Below are positions 8,312 through 17,973 of a stretch of 64,000 nucleotides of DNA, in pieces; within the stretch, counting starts at the first letter, position 1, and every line of letters begins with the position of its first letter. The notes under the pieces are model-generated. The model had not been told where the DNA came from. It saw only the letters and a list, made by a program, of their open reading frames with translations, and made no database searches. The position numbers and the translations under genes are program-made. The stretch is from Chitinimonas_A lacunae (GTDB lineage: Bacteria > Pseudomonadota > Gammaproteobacteria > Burkholderiales > Chitinimonadaceae), in assembly GCF_042650885.1 (NCBI RefSeq), contig NZ_JBHSBU010000001.1, positions 4,278,001 to 4,342,000 of the forward strand, given 5' to 3'.

Positions 8312-8863
8312 ATGAAACGACTCTTCCCTGTTGTGGCGCTTGCCGCCGCGTTGTCCACGCCGGCCCTGGCGGGCGATTTCTATGTCGGCGCCGACCTCGG
8401 CGCCAGCCAATACGAGATGGACAAGCTGAAGCTGGCCATCCCGCCCGGTTCGACCATCGACAAGCGTGATCTGAGCTGGTCGATGTTCGGCGGCTATAGC
8501 TTCAATCCCTATGTGGCGGTCGAAGCGGGCTATCGCAATTTCGGCGAAGGCAGCTTCAAGTATCAACAGATGACCGGCTCGGTGAAGAGCTATTCCCTGA
8601 GCACCGCCGTGCGCGGTTCGCTGCCGATCAACGATCAGGTGGCGCTGACCGGCCATCTGGGTCTGAGCCATACCGTGAGCAAGCTGCGTGTCCGCGTGCC
8701 GGAGCTGGTCGATCAGCGGGCCAAGCACGATCGGGTCGAAGGTTTCTACGGTGTTGGCGCCCGTTTTGCCATCGATAAGCAACTGGCGGTGCGCACCGAT
8801 TACAGTCACTACGCCAAGAGCCGGCTGAACAATCTGTCGGCCGGTCTGGAATATCGCTTCTAA
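8312..8863 (+). CDS. OmpA-like/OmpW-type outer-membrane beta-barrel protein
   Basis: A 183-residue small barrel. Signal peptide MKRLFPVVALAAALSTPALA, then mature GDFYVGADLG. The rest alternates aromatic and hydrophobic strands with YSFNPYVAVEAGYRNFGEG, FYGVGARFAIDKQLAVRTDY and a terminal Phe (LEYRF), the usual outer-membrane C-terminal signal. ATG 8312 is preferred over 8279, since the earlier start puts charged residues in front of the signal peptide. It is paralogous in design to the gene at 9054. There is no OmpA C-terminal peptidoglycan domain. The specific cargo or role cannot be read from sequence. Confidence 0.8.
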   Translation: MKRLFPVVALAAALSTPALAGDFYVGADLGASQYEMDKLKLAIPPGSTIDKRDLSWSMFGGYSFNPYVAVEAGYRNFGEGSFKYQQMTGSVKSYSLSTAVRGSLPINDQVALTGHLGLSHTVSKLRVRVPELVDQRAKHDRVEGFYGVGARFAIDKQLAVRTDYSHYAKSRLNNLSAGLEYRF

Positions 8864-9053
8864 GCGGCACGGCCGGCGGTGCCTGCGCCGCCGGCCGCAA
8901 TGCTGACTGTACTTGTCACAATTGAAGACATATTTTTTACAAATATTTTGTAAAGAATTCAATTTCTATATTTTAGATTGCACATTATTTTCTTGCTGGC
9001 TAAGATGATCCGTCCTCCCCGCTAGGGGCAACCAGTCTACGGAGTGCAGGAAT

Positions 9054-9590
9054 ATGAAAAATCTCAGCCTGATCGTCGCCCTGACTGCCTTGGGCAGTGT
9101 GTCCGTCTATGCTGCCGAGCCGGGTTTCTATCTGGGTGGCGATATCGCCCAGACCCGTGTATCGGAAGACGGTTTCAAAGCCCGCGACAACGGTTGGTCG
9201 GCCTTTGCCGGCTATACCTTCAACGAAACCTTCTCCGCCGAAGTGCTGTACCGCGATATGGCCGACAAGACCGTCAATGTCGATGTCGGCCCCTATGACG
9301 TCTCGACCCGACTGCGTGCCCATCACGCCGGTGTCGCGCTGCTCGCCGGCTTCCCGGCTTCCGATACGGTCAGCCTGTACGGCCGTCTGGGCGTGGGCCG
9401 CACCCGCGTCAAGGCCCGGGCCGAATACCTGGGTTTCAGTGCCGACGCGAGCAAGCATAAAACCGAGGCCGTGGTCGGCCTGGGTGCCCGCTTCGCTTTC
9501 AACCGCCAGCTTGGCATGCGTGCCGAGTACACCCGCCACGACAAGGCCGAAGCCAATGTCTTTGCGCTGGGTCTCGATTACCGCTTCTGA
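9054..9590 (+). CDS. OmpA-like outer-membrane beta-barrel protein
   Basis: A 178-residue barrel with signal peptide MKNLSLIVALTALGSVSVYA, mature AEPGFYLGGDIAQTRV, and about eight amphipathic strands ending in LGLDYRF. It shares the plan of the barrel at 8312 (FYxGxD start; VGLGARFAFNRQLGMRAEY matches VGARFAIDKQLAVRTDY), so the two are tandem paralogues separated by 190 AT-rich bases. AGGA lies at the right distance from the ATG. A long perfect hairpin follows the gene. Function unknown beyond an outer-membrane location. Confidence 0.82.
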   Translation: MKNLSLIVALTALGSVSVYAAEPGFYLGGDIAQTRVSEDGFKARDNGWSAFAGYTFNETFSAEVLYRDMADKTVNVDVGPYDVSTRLRAHHAGVALLAGFPASDTVSLYGRLGVGRTRVKARAEYLGFSADASKHKTEAVVGLGARFAFNRQLGMRAEYTRHDKAEANVFALGLDYRF

Positions 9591-9706
9591 CCGGTTTCCC
9601 GCCAATGCCTGAGGGCGGCCCGGGGATTTCTGCCACCCCCAGGAAGTCTGCCTGCCACCCTCGGCATCGGTGTGGAGACGGCGATGTCCGCATCGCCGTA
9701 CCCCCC

Positions 9707-9741
9707 AAGACAAACGGCCCCATCAGGGGCCGTTTGTCTTT
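9707..9741 (+). terminator. Terminator after the second barrel gene
   Basis: Perfect 15-bp stem AAGACAAACGGCCCC with its complement around an ATCA loop. It works in principle in both directions, since it lies between convergent genes. Confidence 0.85.
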
Positions 9742-9784
9742 GCACGCTTGTTGTGCGGGAGAGAGGAATATTCAATTTCTGTGC

Positions 9785-9799
9785 AAAATATCTGCTAGA
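9785..9799 (+). repeat. Short intergenic motif AAAATATCTGCTAGA
   Basis: Copy of the AAAATnTCTGCTAGA motif, preceded by AATTTCTGTGC. The copy at 62310 has a very similar ATTTCTGT upstream, so the shared block is longer than the core. Confidence 0.55.
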
Positions 9800-9888
9800 A
9801 ACTGGGCGGACAATATCAATAAATAAACCAAATATCCTTCAGCTTCTTATCGGTTTCCTCTCTGTCCACTCCTAGCCGCTTCCTTGCC

Positions 9889-11250
9889 TCAAGCCTGAGT
9901 CGCCAGGAAACGTCGCTCCCACGGCGTGACTTCGAGCTGGAAGCTGTCGAGCTCGACCTGCTTGGCCGCCACAAAGGCCGCGACGAACTCGTCGCCGAAC
10001 AGCTGCCGCGCCAGCTTGCCGTGGGCCATGGCATCGAGCGCCACTTCGAGCGAGCAGGGCAGGGTGGAGCAGACATTGTCCTGATAGAACACATTGTCGT
10101 GAGCCTCTTCACCGGGCTCGATGGCGTTCTCGATCCCATGCAGACCGGCGGCCAGGCTCGCGGCCAGCGCCAGATACGGGTTGGCGTCGCAGCCCGGGAT
10201 GCGGTTCTCGACCCGCCGTGCTGCCGGCCCCGATAGCGGAATGCGCAGGCCGACCGAGCGGTTGTCGTAGCCCCAGCTCAGATTGACCGGCGCCGCCATA
10301 TGCTTGGCAAAGCGGCGGTAGGAATTGATATGCGGGCACAGCAGCGGCATCAGTTCGGGCAGGCAGTGTTGCAGACCGCCGATGAAATGGCGGAAGGCGG
10401 CACTGGGGCTGCCGTCGGCTTCGCTGAAGACATTGGCGCCGGCACGGTCAACCACGCTCTGGTGCAGATGCATCGAGCTGCCCGGCTTGCCGCCCATCGG
10501 CTTGGCCATGAACACGACGTAGAGGCCATGGCGGAAACCGATTTCACGCAGGGTGTATTTAAATAGGAAGGTCAGATCGGCGAGCTTGAGCGCATCGCCA
10601 TGGACCAGATTGATCTCGAACTGGCTCGGCCCCAGTTCATGGACAAAGGTGTCACCCGGAATGCCCAACTGGGCCAGCGCCCGGTGCACATCGTCGAAGA
10701 AACCGTGGAATTCATTGAGCGCACCGAAACTGAAACCGGCCTGACCGTATTCCGGCCGGCCCGAGCGGCCGATCGGCGGGGTCAGCGGCTGGTTGGGGTC
10801 GGGGTTTTGCGCCAGCAGGTAGAACTCGAGTTCGGGGGCAACCACCGGACTCCAGCCGCGCTCGGTATAACGGGCGAGGACGCTTTTCAGGATGTTTCGG
10901 CTGGAAATCGCCGTGGGCTTGCCATCTAGATCGACACAATCGTTGATGACGAGCGCGCGTGGCTCGGTGGCCCAGGGCACCAGTTTCAGCGTCTCGTAAT
11001 CGGGCACCAGCCGCATATCGGGGTCGCGCTCGCCATAGAAGCGGTAATCGGGGAATTCCCCGGTCACGGTATGGATGGCCACGGCCCGCGCCATGCGCAG
11101 TTCCTGGCCGGCGGCAAAGGCGGCGGCGGGCAGGGCCTTGCCGCGGGGATAGGCGTTGAGATCAGGAATCAGGCATTCGACCTCGCGCACGCCGTGCTGT
11201 TGCAGGAACTCGGCCAGTTGCGGGGGAGGATGCTTATCGTGGGCGCTCAT
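9889..11250 (-). CDS. puuA: Glutamine-synthetase-like gamma-glutamyl-polyamine ligase
   Basis: A 453-residue member of the glutamine synthetase superfamily, PuuA/glutamylpolyamine synthetase type. ATP-dependent coupling of glutamate to putrescine or a similar amine is the expected reaction. Visible signatures are APELEFYLL (metal-binding Glu residues), HELGPSQFEIN, KPMGGKPGSSMHLHQS (nucleotide loop) and NRSVGLRIPLSG followed by RVENRIPGCDANPYL. The ATG at 11250 has AGGAAG upstream; a longer frame to 11364 lacks one. It is the only polyamine-pathway gene here, so the substrate is uncertain. It lies in the same orientation as the glutarate genes but 307 bases away, with a terminator between. 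Confidence 0.8.
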   Translation of the reverse strand: MSAHDKHPPPQLAEFLQQHGVREVECLIPDLNAYPRGKALPAAAFAAGQELRMARAVAIHTVTGEFPDYRFYGERDPDMRLVPDYETLKLVPWATEPRALVINDCVDLDGKPTAISSRNILKSVLARYTERGWSPVVAPELEFYLLAQNPDPNQPLTPPIGRSGRPEYGQAGFSFGALNEFHGFFDDVHRALAQLGIPGDTFVHELGPSQFEINLVHGDALKLADLTFLFKYTLREIGFRHGLYVVFMAKPMGGKPGSSMHLHQSVVDRAGANVFSEADGSPSAAFRHFIGGLQHCLPELMPLLCPHINSYRRFAKHMAAPVNLSWGYDNRSVGLRIPLSGPAARRVENRIPGCDANPYLALAASLAAGLHGIENAIEPGEEAHDNVFYQDNVCSTLPCSLEVALDAMAHGKLARQLFGDEFVAAFVAAKQVELDSFQLEVTPWERRFLATQA

Positions 11251-11557
11251 GGTGCTTCCTTGCTTTGAGTCTGGCGCCGGCCGCCGTGCGGGTCCGGTCG
11301 CTGGGAAATACTTGTCTCGTCTCCGCGCACCGCTCGGGCGGCGCGTCGCCTCGATGGTCCACACCAGCCGCCAAACCCACCAACCTGTAGGGTGCGTTCT
11401 CAGTGCAGTGCGTGACGGCCTGCGGCCTGAGGCACCCTGCGGGGACGGGCTGGGACGCTTGGTTCGGGTGTAACCAAAGATTGGTCCGTTTTTGATGTTT
11501 TCTATATTAATAAAGCCATGTATCTAGCATGGCTTTGTCTTAAATATTGATTTTTGC
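11251..11557. other. Intergenic region between the GS-like gene and the CoA-transferase
   Basis: 307 bases. It contains the CoA-transferase terminator (11512-11536) and a GC-rich stretch around 11395-11450 with GGGTGCG...CACCCTGC. That inverted pairing looks like a decayed hairpin repeat, but has no second copy in this window. Confidence 0.4.
11512..11536 (-). terminator. Terminator of the gcdH operon
   Basis: Perfect 9-bp stem AAAGCCATG / CATGGCTTT around TATCTAG, immediately downstream of the CoA-transferase stop on the minus strand and followed by AT-rich DNA. Confidence 0.75.
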
Positions 11558-12721
11558 TCAGCGTCTATCGCTGCGCCGCAAAATCTCCTCGCTGTGCTGA
11601 CCAAGCAGCGGCGGGGCGTTGCGGTATTCGATCGGGGTAGCCGACAGCTTGATCGGATTGGCCACCAGTTTGACCGAGCCGGCCGGGTGCGGCACCTCGA
11701 CCACCATCTGGCGCGCCACGGCCTGGGCTTCGGCCAGCGCTTCAGGGATGGTGTTGATCGGGCCGCCGGGAATGCCCGAGGCTTCCATCGCCTCGATCCA
11801 GTGGCGGCGCGGTTGCTTGAGCAGGGCGGTTTCGATCTGCGGAATCAGCTCGGCACGGTGGACGACCCGGGCGCGGTTGGTGGCAAAACGTGGGTCCTCT
11901 GCCCATTCGGCATGGCCGCACAGTTCGGCAAAACGGGCGAACTGGCTGTCGTTGCCGACCGCGACGATCACATGGCCATCGCTGGCGGCGAAAGCCTGAT
12001 AGGGCACGATATTGGCGTGGGCGTTGCCATAGCGCGGTGGCTCGACGCCGCCCACCAGATGGTTCGAGGCCACATTGGCCAACATGGCCAGCTGGCAGTC
12101 GAACAGGGCCAGATCGATATGCTGGCCGACCCCGCTGCGGTCGCGATGGGCCAGGGCCGCCAGAATGGCCACGGTGGCGTACATGCCGGTAAACAGATCG
12201 GTCACCGCGACCCCGACCTTCATCGGCTCGCCGCCGGGCTGGCCGGTGATGCTCATCAAGCCGCCCAGGCCCTGGATCATGAAGTCGTAGCCAGCCTGAT
12301 CGCGGCGTGGGCCGTTCTGGCCGAAACCGGTGATCGAGCAGTAGACCAGATCGGGCTTGATCGCCTTGAGGCTGGGGTAGTCGAGGCCGTATTTCTTGAG
12401 GCCGCCGACCTTGAAGTTCTCCACCACCACATCGCAGTCGCGCACCAGCTCGCGCAGCTGCGCCTGGCCTTCGGGGCTGGCCATATCGATGGCGACCGAT
12501 TTCTTGCCACGATTGGTGCAGAGGTAATAGGCCGATTCGCGCGTCGGCTGGCCGTCGCGGTCGCTCAGGAAAGGCGGGCCCCAGCCACGGGTATCGTCGC
12601 CGCCGTCGGGTTTTTCGATCTTGATGACTTCAGCGCCGAGATCGGCGAGTTGCTGGGTGGCCCAGGGTCCGGCCAGCACGCGGGACAGGTCGAGGATGCG
12701 CAGATGGGACAGGGCGGACAT
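11558..12721 (-). CDS. Class III CoA-transferase, probable succinyl-CoA:glutarate CoA-transferase
   Basis: A 387-residue CaiB/BaiF family protein. The N-terminal RVLAGPWATQQLADLGAEVI is the family signature. The catalytic aspartate should be D175 in VAVTDLFTGMYA, which forms acyl-aspartyl anhydrides during CoA transfer. The substrate is not readable directly, but the gene lies 115 bases downstream of glutaryl-CoA dehydrogenase on the same strand. The same pairing in other proteobacteria (and human SUGCT) moves CoA to glutarate. MSALSHLRILDL is the preferred start; an upstream ATG adds five residues. A hairpin terminator follows. Confidence 0.82.
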   Translation of the reverse strand: MSALSHLRILDLSRVLAGPWATQQLADLGAEVIKIEKPDGGDDTRGWGPPFLSDRDGQPTRESAYYLCTNRGKKSVAIDMASPEGQAQLRELVRDCDVVVENFKVGGLKKYGLDYPSLKAIKPDLVYCSITGFGQNGPRRDQAGYDFMIQGLGGLMSITGQPGGEPMKVGVAVTDLFTGMYATVAILAALAHRDRSGVGQHIDLALFDCQLAMLANVASNHLVGGVEPPRYGNAHANIVPYQAFAASDGHVIVAVGNDSQFARFAELCGHAEWAEDPRFATNRARVVHRAELIPQIETALLKQPRRHWIEAMEASGIPGGPINTIPEALAEAQAVARQMVVEVPHPAGSVKLVANPIKLSATPIEYRNAPPLLGQHSEEILRRSDRR

Positions 12722-12836
12722 GGCAAAGACTCGCAAGCGAAACGGGCGGCCGGACCGGATGGGTCCGGCGCCCGTCGAGGCGCTCCGCCGGGTGGGCGGA
12801 ACGCAAAACCGTGCGCCGGACCAGCCGGCGCGTCAC

Positions 12837-14015
<1,179 letters not shown>

Positions 14016-14039
14016 GTCGTTGTCTCCTGATCAAGCTCG

Positions 14040-14074
14040 TTCCGCAATGCGGAACCGTATTTCACGATGCGAAA
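14040..14074. promoter_or_regulatory. Tandem palindromes, likely IclR-type operators of gcdH
   Basis: TTCCGCAATGCGGAA (14040-14054) is a perfect inverted repeat. TTTCACGATGCGAAA (14060-14074) is an imperfect one with the same TTnC...GCGnAA frame. Their centres are exactly 20 bases apart, close to two helical turns. They lie between gcdH (minus) and the diguanylate cyclase (plus) and could affect both. Recognition by the IclR protein at 16476 is inferred. Confidence 0.6.
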
Positions 14075-14205
14075 TAGCATAACTGTCCGCCCTGGCGAAG
14101 TAAAGCGTGCCCGGCTCGCCGCTGGTCGGTTTGGCGCGGGCGACGGCGTGGCCAGCGGCTACAACCAAACTACGGATGACCTGGGACGGGCCACGGAGGC
14201 AAGCG

Positions 14206-16389
14206 GTGGGGTTGCGGTTACGGACGATTCTGGTGGCTTTGCTGGTAGGTACGACGCTGGCGGGTGTGGCCCTGTCCTTTACCTTATCGTGGCGCAGCGG
14301 CGAGGCGGCCGTGGCCGAGCTGGGACGTCGTCTGCAAGACAGCGCCGAGGCCCGGATCGCCGACCATATCCGTCAGCATCTGGCCCAGGCCGAAAGGGCG
14401 GTCGAGCAGGCCAGCACCACGGTGCTCGATATCGAGCATCCCGACGACTTGCAGCGGCAGTTCTGGTATCAGATTTCCGGTAGTGGCGGCTTGTCGGCGG
14501 TGTTCATGGCCACGGCCGAGCGCGAGTTCGTCGGGGTGGAGCGGCGGCCTGACGGCATTCGTTACCTGACCCGCAGCGGGGCGATCACCGATTATGCCTT
14601 TACCACCTATCTGGCCGATCGCGACGGTCGTGCCCAGGCCGTGGCGATGCGCCAGCCCGATTACGACCCGCGCGCGCGGCCGTGGTATCGCCAGGTGAGC
14701 AAGGCCGGGCGCACGGCCTGGAGCGGGGTTTATGTCTTTTCCCTCCATCGCACCCTCTATCTGTCGCTGGGCAAGCCACTCCCCGACCGTCATGGCCGCC
14801 GGGGCACCGTGGTGGCGGCCGCCTTCAATCTGCAACAGATCACCGAATTCCTCCGTCTGCTCAACCCGGTCGAAGGCGCCGTGACCTTTATCGTCGAGCC
14901 CGACGGTCAACTGATCGCCACCTCGTCCGACGCCGAAGTGGTGATCGAGCGGCCAAGCGGCCCGTCGCGGGCCTCACCGGCCGATCTGAATGATTCGGTC
15001 CTGCGCAGCGCCTTGCTGCAAGGCGAGTCGGTGCGAACGCAGCTGGCCGCGGGTGAGCGGATCCATCGTCAGTTCGACTGGCGCGGCCGGCGCTATCAGC
15101 TGTTGCTGTCGCCATTCACCGATCGCTGGGGGCTGCGCTGGGTGGTCGGGGTCACCTTGCCGGAGCAGGCGCTGTATGGGCCGATCCACAGCGAGCGCGA
15201 ACGTACCCTGTGGTTCAGTGCCGGGGCGGTGTTGCTGTCGATGCTGGTCGGGGTGGCGGTCGCGGCCTGGCTGGGCCGGCGCGTTGATCGGCTGGTGCAG
15301 AGCGCTGCCAGAATGGCCGATGGCGAACTCGACCGCCGGGTACAGATCGGCAATCCGGTCGAGCTGGCTCAGCTTGGCGACAACTTCAATATCATGGCCG
15401 AGCGCTTGAGCCGCAGCATGGCCGAGCTGCGTGAGCTCAACACCGACCTCGAGCGCACGGTGGCCGAGCGCACCCAGGCGTTGGAAAACGAAGTGCTGGA
15501 GCGCCGACTGGCCGAACAGGAAGCCCGCCGCGAGCGCGATTTCTCGCATTATCTGATCGATGCGCTGCCGGGCATCTTCCTGCTGGTCGGCGAAGACGGC
15601 CGCTTGCTGTTCTGGAATGCCCAGCTCGAACGGGTGACCGGACTCGACAACGCCATGCTGCGCCGCCTGCCGGCCGTTGAATGTTTTGCGCTCGGGGCAC
15701 GCGAAGTGCTGGCTGGCGAATTCCTGCGTGCTTTCGTTGCGGGGCACGCCTCGGTCGAAGCTGATCTGGCAGGTCCCAATGGTGGACTGCCTTGTCAGAT
15801 CTCGATCCAGCGCCTGCCAGTCGAGCGGGGAATGCGGCTGATCGCCGTCGGGATCGACGTGAGCGAGCGGCGGGCGCTCGAGCTGGAACTGGAACGGCAG
15901 GCGCAGTGCGATGCGCTGACCGGGCTGCATAATCGCGGCCATTTTCTGCAGCTGGCCGAGCGCGAGCTGCTGCGGGCCCGGCGCTATGGCCAGGGGATGG
16001 CGCTGTTGATGATCGATGTGGACTGGTTCAAATCGATCAATGACCGCTTCGGTCATCATATCGGCGACCGGGCCTTGCGCACCTTGGCCGACCTGTGCCG
16101 CCAGACCCTGCGCGAAGTCGATGCCGTGGGCCGACTCGGCGGCGAGGAATTCGCCGCCCTGCTGCCCAACGCCGACATCAACGCCGCCCAGGCCGCCGCC
16201 GAGCGACTGCGTGCCTCGGTCGAGGCGGGCTTGCTGGTGCTCGACGACGGTCATGAAATCGGCTTTACGATTTCGATCGGCGTAGCCCAGCTCAGCGAGA
16301 TCGACAGCCTCGACAGCCTGCTCGAACGCGCCGACCGCGGCCTCTACCAGGCCAAGCGCAGCGGCCGTAACCGGGTGTGCTGCGTTTGA
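14206..16389 (+). CDS. Membrane diguanylate cyclase: periplasmic sensor, HAMP, PAS, GGDEF
   Basis: A 727-residue c-di-GMP synthase. TM helix near the N-terminus (about 5-25), a periplasmic dCache-like sensor (about 30-340, with RARPWYRQVSKAGRTAWSGVY), TM helix (about 345-368), HAMP, coiled coil, a PAS domain (about 445-560) and GGDEF. The active site is GGEEF, with an intact RxxD inhibitory site (REVD) five residues ahead. GTG 14206 is chosen because GGAGG ends six bases upstream and the helix starts at once; the ATG at 14107 would add a non-family extension. It shares its upstream region with gcdH. Confidence 0.88.
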   Translation: MGLRLRTILVALLVGTTLAGVALSFTLSWRSGEAAVAELGRRLQDSAEARIADHIRQHLAQAERAVEQASTTVLDIEHPDDLQRQFWYQISGSGGLSAVFMATAEREFVGVERRPDGIRYLTRSGAITDYAFTTYLADRDGRAQAVAMRQPDYDPRARPWYRQVSKAGRTAWSGVYVFSLHRTLYLSLGKPLPDRHGRRGTVVAAAFNLQQITEFLRLLNPVEGAVTFIVEPDGQLIATSSDAEVVIERPSGPSRASPADLNDSVLRSALLQGESVRTQLAAGERIHRQFDWRGRRYQLLLSPFTDRWGLRWVVGVTLPEQALYGPIHSERERTLWFSAGAVLLSMLVGVAVAAWLGRRVDRLVQSAARMADGELDRRVQIGNPVELAQLGDNFNIMAERLSRSMAELRELNTDLERTVAERTQALENEVLERRLAEQEARRERDFSHYLIDALPGIFLLVGEDGRLLFWNAQLERVTGLDNAMLRRLPAVECFALGAREVLAGEFLRAFVAGHASVEADLAGPNGGLPCQISIQRLPVERGMRLIAVGIDVSERRALELELERQAQCDALTGLHNRGHFLQLAERELLRARRYGQGMALLMIDVDWFKSINDRFGHHIGDRALRTLADLCRQTLREVDAVGRLGGEEFAALLPNADINAAQAAAERLRASVEAGLLVLDDGHEIGFTISIGVAQLSEIDSLDSLLERADRGLYQAKRSGRNRVCCV

Positions 16390-16475
16390 GTCCGTGGCTC
16401 ATCGTGTGCAGGAAGCTGTCGTGCTGACGGGTTTCCGCGATAATCGCCGCTTCCTGCCCCGACCGATACCGCACC

Positions 16476-17258
16476 ATGACCGATCCCCTGGCCGACCAGG
16501 CCGCTTCCGACCGTCTGTTCGTCACCGCGCTGGCGCGTGGGCTCGATGTGTTGCGGGCCTTCCAGGCCGGCGAGCGCTCGCTGGGCAATCAGGAACTGGC
16601 ACAGCGCACCCGCCTGCCCAAATCCACCGTTTCGCGGCTGACCCATACCCTGTGCAAACTTGGCTATCTGGTGCAGGACGTCCACAGCGGCCGCTACCAG
16701 CTCGGCGCCGCCGTGCTGACGCTGGGTTATGCGGCTCTGGCCAATCTCGATATCCGTGACCGCGCCCAGCCGCTGATGCGCGCGCTGTCGGACGCCACCG
16801 GCCTGTCCGTCACGCTGGGGGCGCTCCATGGCACCCGTATCGTCTATGTCGAAGCCTGCCGGGCGCCGACCCGGGTCGGGATCCGGCTCGACGTCGGCTC
16901 AAGCGTGCCGCTGGCCATCACGGCAATCGGCCGCGCCGCCTACAGCGCCCTGGACGAAGCGGCGCGCGAACGGCTGGAGCGTCAGTTGGCACTTGAACAC
17001 GGCGCCCATTGGCCAAGATTGCGCGAAGGACTGGCCCTGGCGCGGCAGCAATGGCTGCGGGAAGGTTTCTGTCGATCGTTCGGGGAATTTGAAGCCGATA
17101 TCTACGCCGTCGCCGTCCCCTTGGCCGCCCGACCGGGCGAGACGCCGCTGGCGCTCAATTGCAGTGGTCCGGCTTACCGGCTGAGCGAGGCGCAGTGGGC
17201 CGAGGAGATCGCGCCCAAGCTGATTGCGCTGGCGCAGACGCTGTCGGCCTCGCGCTGA
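16476..17258 (+). CDS. IclR-family transcriptional regulator
   Basis: A 260-residue regulator. The N-terminal winged helix (about 15-80) has LAQRTRLPKSTVSRLTHTL as recognition region, and the C-terminal effector domain (about 90-258) has the IclR pattern TGLSVTLGALHGTRIVYVE and SVPLAITAIGRA. IclR proteins bind 15-bp TTnCGC-type palindromes near their targets and respond to small aromatic or carboxylic acids. The nearest such sites lie in front of gcdH, so control of glutarate use is the best guess. An alternative is a target outside this window. Confidence 0.85.
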   Translation: MTDPLADQAASDRLFVTALARGLDVLRAFQAGERSLGNQELAQRTRLPKSTVSRLTHTLCKLGYLVQDVHSGRYQLGAAVLTLGYAALANLDIRDRAQPLMRALSDATGLSVTLGALHGTRIVYVEACRAPTRVGIRLDVGSSVPLAITAIGRAAYSALDEAARERLERQLALEHGAHWPRLREGLALARQQWLREGFCRSFGEFEADIYAVAVPLAARPGETPLALNCSGPAYRLSEAQWAEEIAPKLIALAQTLSASR

Positions 17259-17424
17259 GTGGCTTCGGCGCTCGATCGTTCATTGCCGCCTCCAGCCAGC
17301 GCGTCGTATGCCAGACAGGACGGCAGGATTGCCGGGAGGCGTCGCGGACAGGCTGAGGCAGGGGGCGGCTGTCGTGGCAAGCGCAGGAGACGGCAGCCGG
17401 TCCGGATGCCCGGTGGGGCAGGGG

Positions 17425-17601
17425 TCAGTCGGACGAGTCGTCGTCCTCGGGCTGCGCTGGCTTGTCGTCGTCTTGCAGAATGCGATGGGCCGGGCCTTCG
17501 AGGTCATCGAATTGGCCCGAGCGGGTGGACCACCAGAACAGCAGGCCACCGCAGACCGCGACCAGCACCGACAGGGGAATCAACAGATACAGGCTTTCCA
17601 T
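17425..17601 (-). CDS. ccoS: cbb3-type cytochrome oxidase assembly protein CcoS
   Basis: A 58-residue membrane protein: one N-terminal helix (MESLYLLIPLSVLVAVCGG), then the family-specific FWWSTRSGQFDDLEGPAHR and ILQDDD, and an acidic tail. CcoS helps insert cofactors into the cbb3 oxidase. It is usually next to ccoI or ccoNOQP, which are not seen here. No clear ribosome site precedes this start, yet the match to the family from residue 1 supports it. The longer frame to 17757 is an upstream extension without similarity. Confidence 0.9.
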   Translation of the reverse strand: MESLYLLIPLSVLVAVCGGLLFWWSTRSGQFDDLEGPAHRILQDDDKPAQPEDDDSSD

Positions 17602-17676
17602 GGGGCGCGAGCTTAGGCGCTTCAAGCGTCTGTCGCAATGCAGCGACGGTCTGATCGGAATTGGAAAATTATCTGC

Positions 17677-17693
17677 AAATGATGTGCTAGCAC
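17677..17693 (+). repeat. Divergent copy of the TCTGCTAGA-type motif
   Basis: AAATGATGTGCTAGCAC resembles AAAATnTCTGCTAGA with two or three changes. It lies in an AT-rich gap between two minus-strand genes. Weak. Confidence 0.3.
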
Positions 17694-17733
17694 AGATAAC
17701 GTAATTAAAGAATTTTGAATGTTTTGTTGATTT

Positions 17734-17771
17734 GGAAGGTCGGCCGTCCAACAGCATGACGGCCGACTTCC
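17734..17771 (-). terminator. Hairpin downstream of the 61-residue gene
   Basis: Stem of about 14 bp (GGTCGGCCGTC / GACGGCCGAC with flanking pairs) around CAACAGCAT. No strong T-run follows on either strand, so its role as terminator is likely but not certain. Confidence 0.55.
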
Positions 17772-17787
17772 TATTGGTATCAACGCC

Positions 17788-17973
17788 TCAACGTTGGCCG
17801 TGGATCGCTGGCAGAGGCGATCGTTCGGCGAGGTCGGGCGTTTCCTGCCACAGCTCGAGGTAGTGCCTGCCCCGACGACACCGCCAGATGGGCCGATAGC
17901 CCAAGGATCGATAGTAGGCGTCGACGTCGGCGACGCGACGGAGATCACCGGGTGTCAGCAACTGGATCAGCAT
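17788..17973 (-). CDS. Small hypothetical protein
   Basis: A 61-residue protein that I do not recognise. It begins MLIQLLTPGDLRRVADVDAY, has an aromatic/arginine-rich centre (YRSLGYRPIWRCRRGRHY) and no signal peptide or membrane helix. A ribosome site (GGAG) is well placed ahead of the ATG, and a large hairpin follows the stop, both arguing for a real gene. It lies alone on the minus strand between ccoS and the glycogen cluster. Confidence 0.55.
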   Translation of the reverse strand: MLIQLLTPGDLRRVADVDAYYRSLGYRPIWRCRRGRHYLELWQETPDLAERSPLPAIHGQR

